Assembly (NCBI GenBank): GCA_013812695.1
Contig: JACCSZ010000092.1
Location: forward strand, 1-12,396
DNA length: 12,396 bases
From: Gemmatimonadales bacterium
GTDB lineage: Bacteria; Gemmatimonadota; Gemmatimonadetes; Gemmatimonadales; GWC2-71-9
Direction: 5' to 3'
Each line of letters opens with the position of its first letter. The stretch's first letter is position 1. The translations under genes were made by a program, and so were the position numbers. The notes under the pieces are model-generated. The model ran no database searches and was not told the DNA's origin. It saw only the letters and a list, made by a program, of their open reading frames with translations. Below, one piece after another: positions 1 through 7,857 of this stretch.

Positions 1-1116
1 CAGCCGGATGCCCGCGCCGCCCGCGGTCGAGCCGCCGGCCTGGAGCCGGTCGATCGCCTCGAGAATTTCAGCCTTGTTCGCGCCGCTGGTGGATGGCAGC
101 ACGAGCCCCGCCGCGCCGGCGTACACCACGATCGCGACGCGGTCCTGCGCCCTCAGCTCCTCGACGAGCGCGCGAAAGGCCCGCTGCACGAGCGGCAGCT
201 TGTCCGGGGATGTCATCGACCCGGAGACATCGATCAGGAACACCAAGCTGCTCGGCGGGAGATCGGCTGTCGGCACGCGTCGCGCTTGCAGGCCGATGCG
301 CACGAGCCGATGCTCCGGCGCCCAGGGACAGGCGCCGACCTCCGTCGACACGGCCAACGGATGGCGCCCGGTACGATCGGGATAGCGGTACGAGAAGTAG
401 TTGACCAGCTCCTCGAGCCGGACGGCATCGACGGGCGGGAGCGTGCCCTCGCCGATGAAGCGGCGCACGTTGCTGTACGATGCGGCGTCCACGTCGATCG
501 AGAAGGTGGAAACCGGTGTGCCGGCGGCGCTCGAGAATCGATGTTCGGTGATCGCGTTGTAGGCTTCGGTGTTGCCCGGAGCCTGCGGCCAGCGCCATGG
601 CTCGGGCGACGGGGGGTGGGAGGCGGCCCCGGCGGGCGCGGTCGACGGCATGACTCCGTGGCCAGGATCCATCTCGCGCACTGAGCGTCGCTGTTCGGCC
701 GACAGCGACACCTCGTCGCGCGCGCCGGCCGGCCTGTCCGCGTTGGCCGCTTGATCCACACGGCCGGCAAGCACGAGCGTGAAGTTCAGCATCAGCGCCC
801 CGTTCGGACGAACCGTGCCTGCCGCTGTAGCCGGCCGGTATCCCGACTTGGTCGCGCGCAGGGTCACGGGGCCGCTCCCCACGGCCGGCAGCCGGTAGGC
901 TCCCGCGGTGTCGGTGCGGGCAGAGAGCGCGGTACCGACCACCGCCACGAGCGCGTGCACCACCGGCGCGCCCCGCGCGTCCCGAACCTGACCGGTCACG
1001 CTCCCCGTGGTCGGCGGCAGCCGCACCGGTGCGGCCGCCGTGGTGATGAGGCCCAGACACAAAACGGCCAGAAAGCCCGGCGTGCGCCGGGCGCGGAACC
1101 AGGGTGCGGGTCGCAT
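1..1116 (-). CDS. YfbK-type von Willebrand factor A protein with N-terminal carboxypeptidase-regulatory domain (partial, C-terminus off the left edge)
   Basis: The frame is open from an ATG at 1116 to the window edge, giving 372 codons with no stop. A clear Shine-Dalgarno AGGAGAG (1121-1127) lies 4 bases upstream and fixes the start. Residues 1-29 look like a Sec signal peptide, with an arginine-rich start and then a hydrophobic stretch ending TTAAA. Residues about 38-115 resemble a carboxypeptidase regulatory-like beta-sandwich (GSVTGQVRDARGAPV, DTAGAYRLPAV). A low-complexity Pro/Ala linker follows. NTEAYNAI (182-189), STFSIDVDAASYSNVRRF (203-220) and the region to about 285 are the hallmark N-terminal block of YfbK-like proteins. 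The VWA domain starts near 291 with the MIDAS motif DVSGS (296-300), and GGSTAGGAG (362-369) follows. The rest of the VWA domain and the usual C-terminal DUF3520-type domain should lie outside the window. The molecular function of this family is poorly known. It is probably an exported, metal-binding, protein-interaction protein. Family assignment is strong; the role is unknown. Confidence 0.93.
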   Translation of the reverse strand, partial: MRPAPWFRARRTPGFLAVLCLGLITTAAAPVRLPPTTGSVTGQVRDARGAPVVHALVAVVGTALSARTDTAGAYRLPAVGSGPVTLRATKSGYRPATAAGTVRPNGALMLNFTLVLAGRVDQAANADRPAGARDEVSLSAEQRRSVREMDPGHGVMPSTAPAGAASHPPSPEPWRWPQAPGNTEAYNAITEHRFSSAAGTPVSTFSIDVDAASYSNVRRFIGEGTLPPVDAVRLEELVNYFSYRYPDRTGRHPLAVSTEVGACPWAPEHRLVRIGLQARRVPTADLPPSSLVFLIDVSGSMTSPDKLPLVQRAFRALVEELRAQDRVAIVVYAGAAGLVLPSTSGANKAEILEAIDRLQAGGSTAGGAGIRL

Positions 1117-1279
1117 CGGACTCTCCTGTGCGGGTATCGGGCGAGCTTCGGCGCCTGAACGGCGCGACACAGGCGGGAGATGCCCTAATCCCCGAACGTG
1201 CACATGCCACTTCCCACACGCCCTTGCCGCGGGCGCGCGCCCATGTTCAACTACCGGCTCCCCGTTGCAAGGACCAGTC
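1117..1279. other. Divergent intergenic region between the VWA gene and the thiolase remnant
   Basis: These 163 bases separate two divergently transcribed genes, so any promoters for both should lie here. Besides the Shine-Dalgarno of the VWA gene there is an AAGGA at 1269-1273, six bases before the GTG of the thiolase remnant. I could not identify a convincing -35/-10 pair, operator or riboswitch. A 12-base self-complementary GC run at 1231-1242 is probably compositional. Confidence 0.5.
1121..1127 (-). promoter_or_regulatory. Shine-Dalgarno AGGAGAG of the VWA gene
   Basis: AGGAGAG on the minus strand sits 4 bases before the ATG at 1116. It is the strongest ribosome-binding site in the window and decides this start. 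Confidence 0.75.
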
Positions 1280-2242
1280 GTGAGCGACGCGTTCATCACC
1301 GCCGCCGTGCGCACGCCGATCGGGCCGGTCGGCGGTGTGTTGGCCGACCTCCGGCCTGACGACCTGGCCGCGGCGGCGATCGCCGGCCTGGTTCGGAGCG
1401 CGGCTTGACCCGTGGACCGGATCGAAGACGTCATCCTGGGCTGCGCCAACCAGGCGGGCGAGGACAACGGGAACGTCGCTCGCATGGCGGCGCTGCTGGC
1501 GGGATTGCCGGTCGAGATCCCCGGTCAGACCGTCAATCGCCTTTGCGGATCGGGGCTCCAGGCGGTCACGAGCGCGGCGCACGCGGTCCGGGCGGGTGAC
1601 GGCCATCTCTTCGTCGCCGGCGGGGTCGAGAGCATGACCCGCGCGCCATACGTGATGCTCAAGTCGAGCAAGGCCTACGACCGGACGCCGCCGCCGCTCG
1701 CCGACAGCACCGTCGGCTGGCGTTTCGTCAATCCACGGATGAGACCCGAGTGGACGATTTCGCTGGGCGCGACAGCCGAGCGGGTAGCTGCGATGCACCG
1801 GATCGGGCGGGCCGCGCTCGTCGTGGCGAGCGCGGAGCTGCTGACGGAGCTCAACCTCGCGCCGCTCGCGCGCATCGTTTCGACGGCGGTGGTGGGCGTC
1901 GATCCGAGCCGCATGGGCCTGGGGCCAGTGCCGGCGTCGCGAAAGGCGCTCGAGCGCGCCGGGCTCACGGTGCGCGATCTGGATCTGATCGAGCTCAACG
2001 AGGCCTTCGCCGCGCAGGCGTTCGCGTGCATGCAGGAGCTGGACCTCGATCCGGGTCGGGTCAACATCTACGGCGGGGCGATCGCGCTGGGGCATCCACT
2101 CGGAGCGAGCGGCGCGCGGATTCTCACGACGCTGGTGCACGCGCTCAGGCGCATCGGTGGCCGCTACGGGCTGGCTACCATGTGCATCGGCGTGGGGCAA
2201 GGGATCGCGATGGTGGTGGAGGCGGTCGAGGGCGCGAGCTGA
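1280..2242 (+). pseudogene. 3-oxoadipyl-CoA / acetyl-CoA thiolase remnant (in-frame TGA and internal deletion)
   Basis: The GTG at 1280 (AAGGA at 1269-1273) begins SDAFITAAVRTPIGPVGG, a typical PcaF/PaaJ-like thiolase N-terminus. The frame is interrupted by TGA at 1406-1408 and resumes in the same frame with DRIEDVILGCANQAGEDNG. The catalytic motifs are all present, numbered through the TGA: nucleophile Cys89 in NRLCGSG, NEAF, His in GGAIALGHPLG, and the second Cys in CIGVGQG. The total is 320 codons against about 400 for the family. The missing part is a clean in-frame block of roughly 80 residues between the TAERVAAMHRI and GRAALVVASAE segments (junction near 1800-1808). In intact relatives this block carries the SREDQD segment, part of the CoA-binding loop domain and the TAGNAS motif. 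Intact enzymes cleave 3-oxoadipyl-CoA to succinyl-CoA and acetyl-CoA. This copy is very unlikely to be active. A GTG at 1412 could start a 276-residue product, but it would lack the N-terminal strand as well. The TGA could be a sequencing or assembly error; the deletion is harder to explain that way. Confidence 0.85.
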
Positions 2243-2255
2243 CGGCGCGCTCCTC
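2228..2255 (+). terminator. Possible GC-rich hairpin at the convergent 3' ends
   Basis: GAGG plus GCGCG at 2228-2236 can pair with CGCGC plus CCTC at 2246-2255, with one bulged T and a nine-base loop. It overlaps the thiolase stop and lies between two converging genes, where a bidirectional terminator would be expected. No T-tract follows, and stems like this arise easily at this GC content, so this is weak. Confidence 0.25.
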
Positions 2256-2275
2256 CAGCGCTCACTGCCTGCCGG

Positions 2276-3889
2276 TCACCGCAACAGCTCGGACAACACC
2301 CGGCCCTGCGAGCCGCCCGGGGCCCCCAGGCCGAGCAGCGCGGAGAGCGTGGGCGCGATGTCGGAGATCGCCGCTGGAGTCTGATGGGTGCCCGGCGCGA
2401 TACCGGCGCCGTACCAGAGCAGCGGCACCTGCTGGTCGTACAGCCAGCCACTGCCGTGGTCGGTGCCGCTGGTTCCGCCGTCGGCCAGCCAGTAAGGCTG
2501 CAGGCCATAGTACACGTTGGGGCTCCGGGAGGGGTGGAACGATCGCACGGGGCCGCTCTCGGCTCCCGCCTCGCGCAGACGCGCGAGGTCGGTCCCGGTC
2601 AACGCCTCGTGCACGCCCGCGACGCTCTGCACCGCCGCCTGGGCCACCCGCTCGGCTTCCTCTACCCGCACCCGTGTCGCCGCCAGCGCTACCGGGCTCA
2701 GATACAGCAGCGGCGGAGCGTGGTATGCTATCCAGCCCGGCGCGGGCGCCGGGCCGTAGCGCGCCTCCATCGCCCGCCGAACCGCCGTGTCGATGACAGC
2801 CGGATCGAGCCGTCGGGGGCTCGCCGCCGGCTGAATGCGCCGGAGCACCTCGGGCATCGGGCCCACGCCGTGGTCCGCCGTCAGCACGATCACTACGTTT
2901 CGAAGCCCGATGGTTCTGTCCAGAAACCCGAACAGCCGATCCAGCGTGCGATCGAGCCGGAGGGTCACGTCCATGACCTCGTGGCTCTCCGGCCCGTACA
3001 GATGCCCTACCCAGTCGTTAGCCGAAAACCCGATTCCCAGCAGGTCGGGCACGGTGTCCCGGCCGAGGCCTTCGGCGGTGACGGCCCGCATCGCAAATTC
3101 CGCCACGACATCGTTAGGAAACGGCGAACGGTCGAACGCCTCGCGGCCGCCGATCGGATGCGGGAAGGTGCGACCCATGCCCGACCCATCGCTCTCGGCC
3201 GGCTCGTCGTCGGGTCCCATCTCGGCGTACGCGACAGCCGGCAGCAGCCGCTCCCATGGTCGTCCGAAATACTTGCTGATGGCACCGCCGGCGTTGTACG
3301 CCCGCGCCCACTCGGGCAGGCCCGGCCGATAGTAGGTCGAGGTGACGAACAGCGTGTCTACGATCCAGTAGGCCGCGTCCGCCAGGTGCCCGCCGAGCAT
3401 GATGGCGGAGCGATCCTTGACCGACACGGTGACCACGTGGCTGCGACCGTTGGTCGCGGTGCGGAGCACGTCGCCCACCGTGGCGCCGAACAGGTTGCGC
3501 GGCGAGCGGCCCGCCGCCGACGAGCCGATCAGCGTGACGCTCGTGTCGGCGGCGCAGTTCTCCCTCCGGCCGCGGCGCACGTCGTACCATTCGTTGGCGA
3601 TGATCCCGTTCACCATGGCGTAGCTGCCGGTGAGGATCACCGCGTGTCCAGGGCAGGTCGAGGTCGTCGAGTGCTCGTACCGGGCCTCGGCGAAGCTTGC
3701 GCCCCGGCGGAGGAACAGATTGAATCCGTTCGGCCCGAAGTGCGGGCGGAAGCGGTCCAGGTAGTCGGCGCGAAGCTGGTCGACCACGATGGCGACCACC
3801 AGACGGGGGCGCACTCGCGGCACCGCCTGAGCGCTGCCTTCATCGGCCAGTGCGAATGCGAACACCGCGGCACCGAGCCACCGGCTCAT
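2276..3889 (-). CDS. Secreted PafA-like alkaline phosphatase superfamily phosphomonoesterase
   Basis: A 537-residue protein starting at ATG 3889. The open frame extends further upstream, but this Met gives a good signal peptide (MSRWLGAAVFAFALADEGSAQA, cleavage after about residue 22) and lies just 4 bases after the preceding stop. All expected bimetal ligands of the alkaline phosphatase/NPP superfamily are visible: Asp37 in VVDQL, the nucleophile Thr78 in TSTCPGH, Asp292 and His296 in NDWVGH, Asp339-His340 in TADHG, and His478 in GTDHGS. Asn99 in ANEWYD and the pair Lys158/Arg160 in SVKDR match the residues that distinguish PafA-type phosphate-irrepressible monoesterases from diesterases. 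It probably hydrolyses phosphate monoesters in the periplasm or at the cell surface using zinc. It is the last gene of the minus-strand operon. The specific physiological substrate is unknown. A phosphodiesterase or nucleotide pyrophosphatase activity is the main alternative. Confidence 0.9.
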   Translation of the reverse strand: MSRWLGAAVFAFALADEGSAQAVPRVRPRLVVAIVVDQLRADYLDRFRPHFGPNGFNLFLRRGASFAEARYEHSTTSTCPGHAVILTGSYAMVNGIIANEWYDVRRGRRENCAADTSVTLIGSSAAGRSPRNLFGATVGDVLRTATNGRSHVVTVSVKDRSAIMLGGHLADAAYWIVDTLFVTSTYYRPGLPEWARAYNAGGAISKYFGRPWERLLPAVAYAEMGPDDEPAESDGSGMGRTFPHPIGGREAFDRSPFPNDVVAEFAMRAVTAEGLGRDTVPDLLGIGFSANDWVGHLYGPESHEVMDVTLRLDRTLDRLFGFLDRTIGLRNVVIVLTADHGVGPMPEVLRRIQPAASPRRLDPAVIDTAVRRAMEARYGPAPAPGWIAYHAPPLLYLSPVALAATRVRVEEAERVAQAAVQSVAGVHEALTGTDLARLREAGAESGPVRSFHPSRSPNVYYGLQPYWLADGGTSGTDHGSGWLYDQQVPLLWYGAGIAPGTHQTPAAISDIAPTLSALLGLGAPGGSQGRVLSELLR

Positions 3890-3893
3890 GAGC

Positions 3894-6437
3894 TCAATCC
3901 GCCTGCTCACCCCGACGAATAAACTCGGCCCGCGCCACACCCAATTCTCCCAGCACCGTGTCACGCTCCGCTGTCGTGTTCCAGTCCGGACTCGCCGCCG
4001 CCGCCGCACGCACCCGTTCGACCCAGGCGACGAAGTACGCCGCGTCCTCGCGCGAGCGCGCCGGCCGTCCGCCGACGGTCAGGTACACCGGGCTGGTGGT
4101 GGCATAGGGGTACAGGTCGAGCACCGGGTAGATCGCCCGGTCGCTCCGCGCGCGGAGGATGACCCAGCCGCTCCGCGACACGGGAACCCGAAGCGTCGTG
4201 TCCACCGAGCGCCGATCGCCGCCCAGAGGGATCTCGCTCACCTCACCGTTCTGCACCAGCTCGAGGTGGTCGACCGGCACGTTGGACCGTAACCGGATCC
4301 GCGCCGCCACCGCAGTCGTCGCGTCCGCGAGCTGCACGTCCTCCCCCAGCCCTCGCCCTTCGACCGTCAGTTCCAGCAGCGGACCGTTGGTCACGAAACT
4401 CCGCCCGGCCTTGAGCGAGTCGAGCAACCGGCGCTGATCGAGGACGACACCGGTTCGCACGTACACCCGATTCATGCCGACCGGCCCACGGAGCGACGCG
4501 AAGTTGGCCATCGCGTCCGTGCCCGCCCCCGCCGGCAGCCGAAAGCCGCAGTTGAGGATCCGATACCATACCCGGGCGGTTGCCATCAGATCGTCCACGA
4601 AGCCGAGCGCCTCGTAGTAATCCACCTTCCCGAGTGCCACGTCCGCGGGAAATTCCGCCGTGAGGGGGCGAGCCGTGTCCGCCGGGTTCGGATCGCTGTC
4701 GAACGGGTGCACATAGCCGACGAGCGCTCCCTGCGCTCGCGCCAGGTCGGCGATCTCCGCGTTGGACGGCGTCAGGCTCGCCACCGCGGTACCGGCGTAG
4801 CCCGAGTATCCCGGGAGCAGGACCCGCTCCCGGAGGCCGAGCAGACCGAGGTGGCCCCACACGCTTGTATGGAACTCCTGGTCGTGCACGATCAACGTGC
4901 GTGCCGTCGAGGCGGGGTCCCGCCCCACCGGATACGCGATATCAGGGATGCGCCCTTCCTTGTTGACGATCAGGTTCTCGACCAGGTCGAGATCCTCCGC
5001 ACTCGCCTGGAACGCCAGCCGCCGAGGGGTGTTCCGGTATGCGCCGCCGTAGTTCATGTGCACGTGCAGGTCCGCGCTGCGCCAGCCGCGCGCCGCGAGA
5101 TCGCTCAGCGGCCGAAGCACGATGCGCAGCGTGCTGACCGCGCCAGGCTGGACTTCCACTGTCCGGCGTTCGACCCGGAACTCGGGCCCGCGCGACACCT
5201 CCACCGTGTAGCGTCCGGCCGGCAGCGTCAGCTCATCGCGCCCCGAGGTGTGGAAGTAGCCGTACTCGAACCGCCGCTCGCGCCGGTCGAAGCCGTCATC
5301 GGCGTGGCGCCAGGCCAAGTCGGGCGCGAAGCTCCGGCCGTCGTCGCCGGTGACCGAGACCCGCGCGGGCGTCGGGACGGCGCCGACGGCCAGGCGCAGC
5401 CGGCCGACCGGCGAGCGATACGTCCGCCGATCAGCCCGGACGAGCACCCGCCGGCCGCCGGGGATCTCGACCACCCACAGCGAGGTATTGCCGCCCTCAT
5501 TGGACACGTACGCGATGCGCCGACCGTCCGGCGACCACCGCGGCGTGGTAGCGTCGAAGTCGCCATAGGTGAGTTGCAGCGGGTTGGTGCCGTCGGGCGT
5601 CATCAGCCAGAGCTGGTGCCATTGCCGGCCCAGGTACGAGCTGTAGACCACGCGCTTGCCGTCGCGGCTCCAGTCGGGCCGTCCTTTCCAGGTGGTTTCC
5701 TCGTCGCGGATCTCACGCGGCGCGCCGCCCACGCGCGCCGGCATCCGCCAGAATCCACCCGAGCCCCAGACGTGGCCGCGGTTCGACACCACGATCAGCT
5801 CTCGCCCGTCGGGAGACCAGGTCGGCGACAGATAGTGATCGACCGAGTTGTAGTAGTACCGCGCGAGGCCGCTCTCCCGGTCCTCGGTGATCCGTGCGAC
5901 GCGTTCCGCGCGCCCGTCCGGGGTGACCTGCGCGGTGAATACGTGCCAGCGGCCCTCATGCAGCGTCGAGGTGAATGCGATCCGTGCGCCGTCCGGCGAC
6001 CACCGCGGCTCGAGGCTGACCGCCGCGCCGCCCAGGAGTCGCGTCTCCGCGCCGGTCTCGAGATCGAGCAGCCGCAACTCCACCGCATCGTCGCGATACG
6101 AGGCGTACACCAGCCGGCGTCCGTCCGGTGACCAGTCGGGCTGGTAGTCATACCCCGGGCCATCGGTGAGCTGACGCGCGTCCGGCTGGCCGATGCGTTG
6201 ACGCCAGAGCGACCCCTGCATCGAGTAGATCAGCTCGGTCCCGTCCGGGGACCACGCCGCGGCGCTCGGACCGCTGGTGACCTGCGGGATGAACATTTCC
6301 CGGCAGTAGTACGGATGACGGACCTTGACCTGCGGGAGCACCGGAGCGCGCTGCGCGGCCGCCGGCGCGGCGAGTCCCGCCAGGAGTGTGCTGCCGAGCA
6401 GCGAGGCCGACAACCGAAACCGCGCCGATGCGTTCAC
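3894..6437 (-). CDS. Secreted TolB-like beta-propeller fused to a CehA/McbA-type PHP metallohydrolase
   Basis: An 847-residue protein. The frame stays open far upstream through the permease gene, but GTG at 6437 overlaps the permease stop as GTGA and is followed directly by a signal peptide (residues 1-29, hydrophobic core SLLGSTLLAGLAAPAAAQ). Residues about 40-330 contain six PD40-type repeats marked by WSPDG at 62, 102, 146, 207 and 301 and WSRDG at 256, predicting a six-bladed TolB-like propeller. Residues about 345-445 are a beta-rich linker. From 450 a PHP-fold hydrolase begins: GWRSADLHVHMNYGG (His458, His460), Glu487, His518, His529, His577 in YVHPFD and Asp641 in GAGTDA are probable metal ligands. 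About 200 C-terminal residues are beta-rich and of unclear role. CehA/McbA relatives hydrolyse carbamates or act on amides; the substrate here is unknown. Operon position between a permease and a secreted phosphatase suggests an extracytoplasmic hydrolase whose propeller binds a polymer, peptide or partner protein. Confidence 0.88.
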   Translation of the reverse strand: MNASARFRLSASLLGSTLLAGLAAPAAAQRAPVLPQVKVRHPYYCREMFIPQVTSGPSAAAWSPDGTELIYSMQGSLWRQRIGQPDARQLTDGPGYDYQPDWSPDGRRLVYASYRDDAVELRLLDLETGAETRLLGGAAVSLEPRWSPDGARIAFTSTLHEGRWHVFTAQVTPDGRAERVARITEDRESGLARYYYNSVDHYLSPTWSPDGRELIVVSNRGHVWGSGGFWRMPARVGGAPREIRDEETTWKGRPDWSRDGKRVVYSSYLGRQWHQLWLMTPDGTNPLQLTYGDFDATTPRWSPDGRRIAYVSNEGGNTSLWVVEIPGGRRVLVRADRRTYRSPVGRLRLAVGAVPTPARVSVTGDDGRSFAPDLAWRHADDGFDRRERRFEYGYFHTSGRDELTLPAGRYTVEVSRGPEFRVERRTVEVQPGAVSTLRIVLRPLSDLAARGWRSADLHVHMNYGGAYRNTPRRLAFQASAEDLDLVENLIVNKEGRIPDIAYPVGRDPASTARTLIVHDQEFHTSVWGHLGLLGLRERVLLPGYSGYAGTAVASLTPSNAEIADLARAQGALVGYVHPFDSDPNPADTARPLTAEFPADVALGKVDYYEALGFVDDLMATARVWYRILNCGFRLPAGAGTDAMANFASLRGPVGMNRVYVRTGVVLDQRRLLDSLKAGRSFVTNGPLLELTVEGRGLGEDVQLADATTAVAARIRLRSNVPVDHLELVQNGEVSEIPLGGDRRSVDTTLRVPVSRSGWVILRARSDRAIYPVLDLYPYATTSPVYLTVGGRPARSREDAAYFVAWVERVRAAAAASPDWNTTAERDTVLGELGVARAEFIRRGEQAD

Positions 6438-7849
6438 CGGCGCCCCCGCCAGTAGATGACGCCGCCGATCGCTACGCAGAACGCCGCCCCGCCGATCACC
6501 TTGAGCCGGAACAGCCAGGGCTCGGCGGTGTCCGACGGCGGCACCGTGGCGATCAGCATCGCGAACAGGGTCAACGACAGGCCGCACAGGCCGATGGCGA
6601 TGCCGGCGGGTCGACCGGCCAGAACCGAGCCGGCCGGCACCACCGGCTCGCGGAGCCGCACGACCATGTAGCAGGCGAACAGGTAGATGTACGGGATGAA
6701 ATAGACCAGCAGCATGGTATCGAGAATGACGAGATACGCTCGTTCGACGGTCGTGCCCCGGCCGAGCACCGAGAGCAGCAGAAACACGGTCGCCAGCACC
6801 GCCTGGGTCAGGATGGCGATGTATGGCGTCTGCCACCGGGGATGCACCCGGCCGAACGCCGGCGGGAAGTAGCGGTCTAGGCCGATCACGAACGCCACCC
6901 TCGCTGGTCCCGTGAGCCAGGCGCCCACGCCGCCGACGTTGCCGACGACGTAGAACGCGGCCGCCGCGGCCGGCAGCCACGCCGCGCCCCAGCCGATCTC
7001 TCGCGTGCCGGCGGCCAGCGCCTGGAGAAACCCCGAGACGATGTTGACCTCGCTGGTCGGCACCAGCCAGAGCACCGCCGCGGTGCCCGCGATATAGATG
7101 AAAGCGATCAGCGGCGCCGCCAAGAGGATCGAGCGCGGAAGCGTGCGCCGGGGCTCCTTCACCTCCGCACCGAGCACGGCGCACAGCTCGAGGCCGGCAA
7201 ACGCAAACGCGATCGAGGCCCACAGGTTGAGCTTGGAGAGGTCGCTGAGATCGGGCAGCAGCGTGGAGGCGTTCATCGGCGTGGCGGACGGCCGGGTCAG
7301 CGCCGCGTAGACGCCGAGGCTTACGATCAGCACGCCCGGGAGGTAGGTGCCGAAGGCGCCCAGATTCTGCAGCCAGCGCCCCGTCCGTACGCCGACGATG
7401 TTGAGCGCGACGGCCAGCCAGAGCGCGATCAGCGTCGCCGGCAGCACGTAGGTCCAATTGTCGGCCAGGCCGGTCTCGCCGCGCCCGATGACATAGGTGC
7501 CGATCACCGCGGTCGACATGAGCAGGTTGGGGTAGTACAGGATGTTGTTGACCCAATAACACCAGCCGCACAGGAACCCGTGCCCCTCGCCGAACGCGCG
7601 CTTGGTCCAGGCGTAGATGCCGCCCTCGTCGGGATAGCGGGCCGAGAGGTCGCTCACCGCGAGACCCTGCGGAACGAAGAAGAACAGCCCCGCGAGGATC
7701 CAGAGGGTGATCGCGCTCGGCCCCGCGGCCGCGGCGGTGGCGAACCAGCGCAGGCTCACGACCGCGACGATGTTGAAGAGCACCATGTCGCGCAGGCCGA
7801 GCGCGCGGGGAAGTACCGGGTGGGCGGATTCGGCGGCGGCGGCGCTCAT
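6434..7849 (-). CDS. APC superfamily amino acid/polyamine permease
   Basis: A 471-residue, very hydrophobic protein from ATG 7849, 8 bases after the stop of the CoA-transferase B gene. The frame extends upstream into that gene, but the MSAAAAESAHPVLPRALGLRD start agrees with the usual short cytoplasmic N-terminus. Twelve membrane segments can be counted, near residues 23-43, 47-68, 92-121, 132-153, 161-184, 207-227, 240-263, 287-312, 342-363, 371-397, 416-435 and 447-467. Family signatures are DEGGIYAWTKRAFGEG (74-89) after the second segment, AEVKEPRRTLPRSIL (228-242) before the seventh, and a VIGLDRYFPPAFGRVHP loop (321-337). It should import an amino acid, omega-amino acid or amine by proton or sodium symport or by exchange. 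The glycine-rich pattern usual in segment 1 is weak here (FNIVAVVSLRW). Context with an omega-aminotransferase suggests it supplies that enzyme's substrate. Its own stop overlaps the next start. Confidence 0.92.
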   Translation of the reverse strand: MSAAAAESAHPVLPRALGLRDMVLFNIVAVVSLRWFATAAAAGPSAITLWILAGLFFFVPQGLAVSDLSARYPDEGGIYAWTKRAFGEGHGFLCGWCYWVNNILYYPNLLMSTAVIGTYVIGRGETGLADNWTYVLPATLIALWLAVALNIVGVRTGRWLQNLGAFGTYLPGVLIVSLGVYAALTRPSATPMNASTLLPDLSDLSKLNLWASIAFAFAGLELCAVLGAEVKEPRRTLPRSILLAAPLIAFIYIAGTAAVLWLVPTSEVNIVSGFLQALAAGTREIGWGAAWLPAAAAAFYVVGNVGGVGAWLTGPARVAFVIGLDRYFPPAFGRVHPRWQTPYIAILTQAVLATVFLLLSVLGRGTTVERAYLVILDTMLLVYFIPYIYLFACYMVVRLREPVVPAGSVLAGRPAGIAIGLCGLSLTLFAMLIATVPPSDTAEPWLFRLKVIGGAAFCVAIGGVIYWRGRR

Positions 7850-7857
7850 GGACTGGA

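Noticed and set aside
68..1219. Long open frames on the minus strand overlapping the VWA gene in other frames
   Set aside because: Their translations are arginine-rich and without domain motifs, while the frame starting at 1116 shows a continuous YfbK-like protein with signal peptide and Shine-Dalgarno.
1231..1242. Self-complementary GGGCGCGCGCCC as an operator
   Set aside because: Such alternating GC runs are expected by chance here; there is no second copy and no regulator gene beside it.
1406..1408. TGA in the thiolase as a selenocysteine codon
   Set aside because: The position is a variable spot just before the RIEDVILG segment, not a catalytic one. No SECIS-like hairpin was recognised downstream, and the gene also has a large deletion.
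2384..3922. A 512-codon open frame on the plus strand antisense to the phosphatase
   Set aside because: It is the complement of a well-supported gene in GC-rich DNA. The translation is rich in Arg, His and Val and has no recognisable motif.
3890..4009. Upstream extension of the phosphatase to an earlier start at 4009
   Set aside because: It would add 40 Arg/Trp-rich residues in front of a good signal peptide and overlap the previous gene by more than 100 bases.
4707..6131. A 474-codon plus-strand open frame antisense to the TolB-PHP gene
   Set aside because: It mirrors the codon bias of the real gene, and its translation shows no domain and no plausible start context.
6438..7571. Upstream extension of the TolB-PHP frame through the permease gene to position 7571
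   Set aside because: The extra 378 codons are out of frame with the permease and give arginine-rich sequence. The GTG at 6437 is followed directly by a signal peptide.
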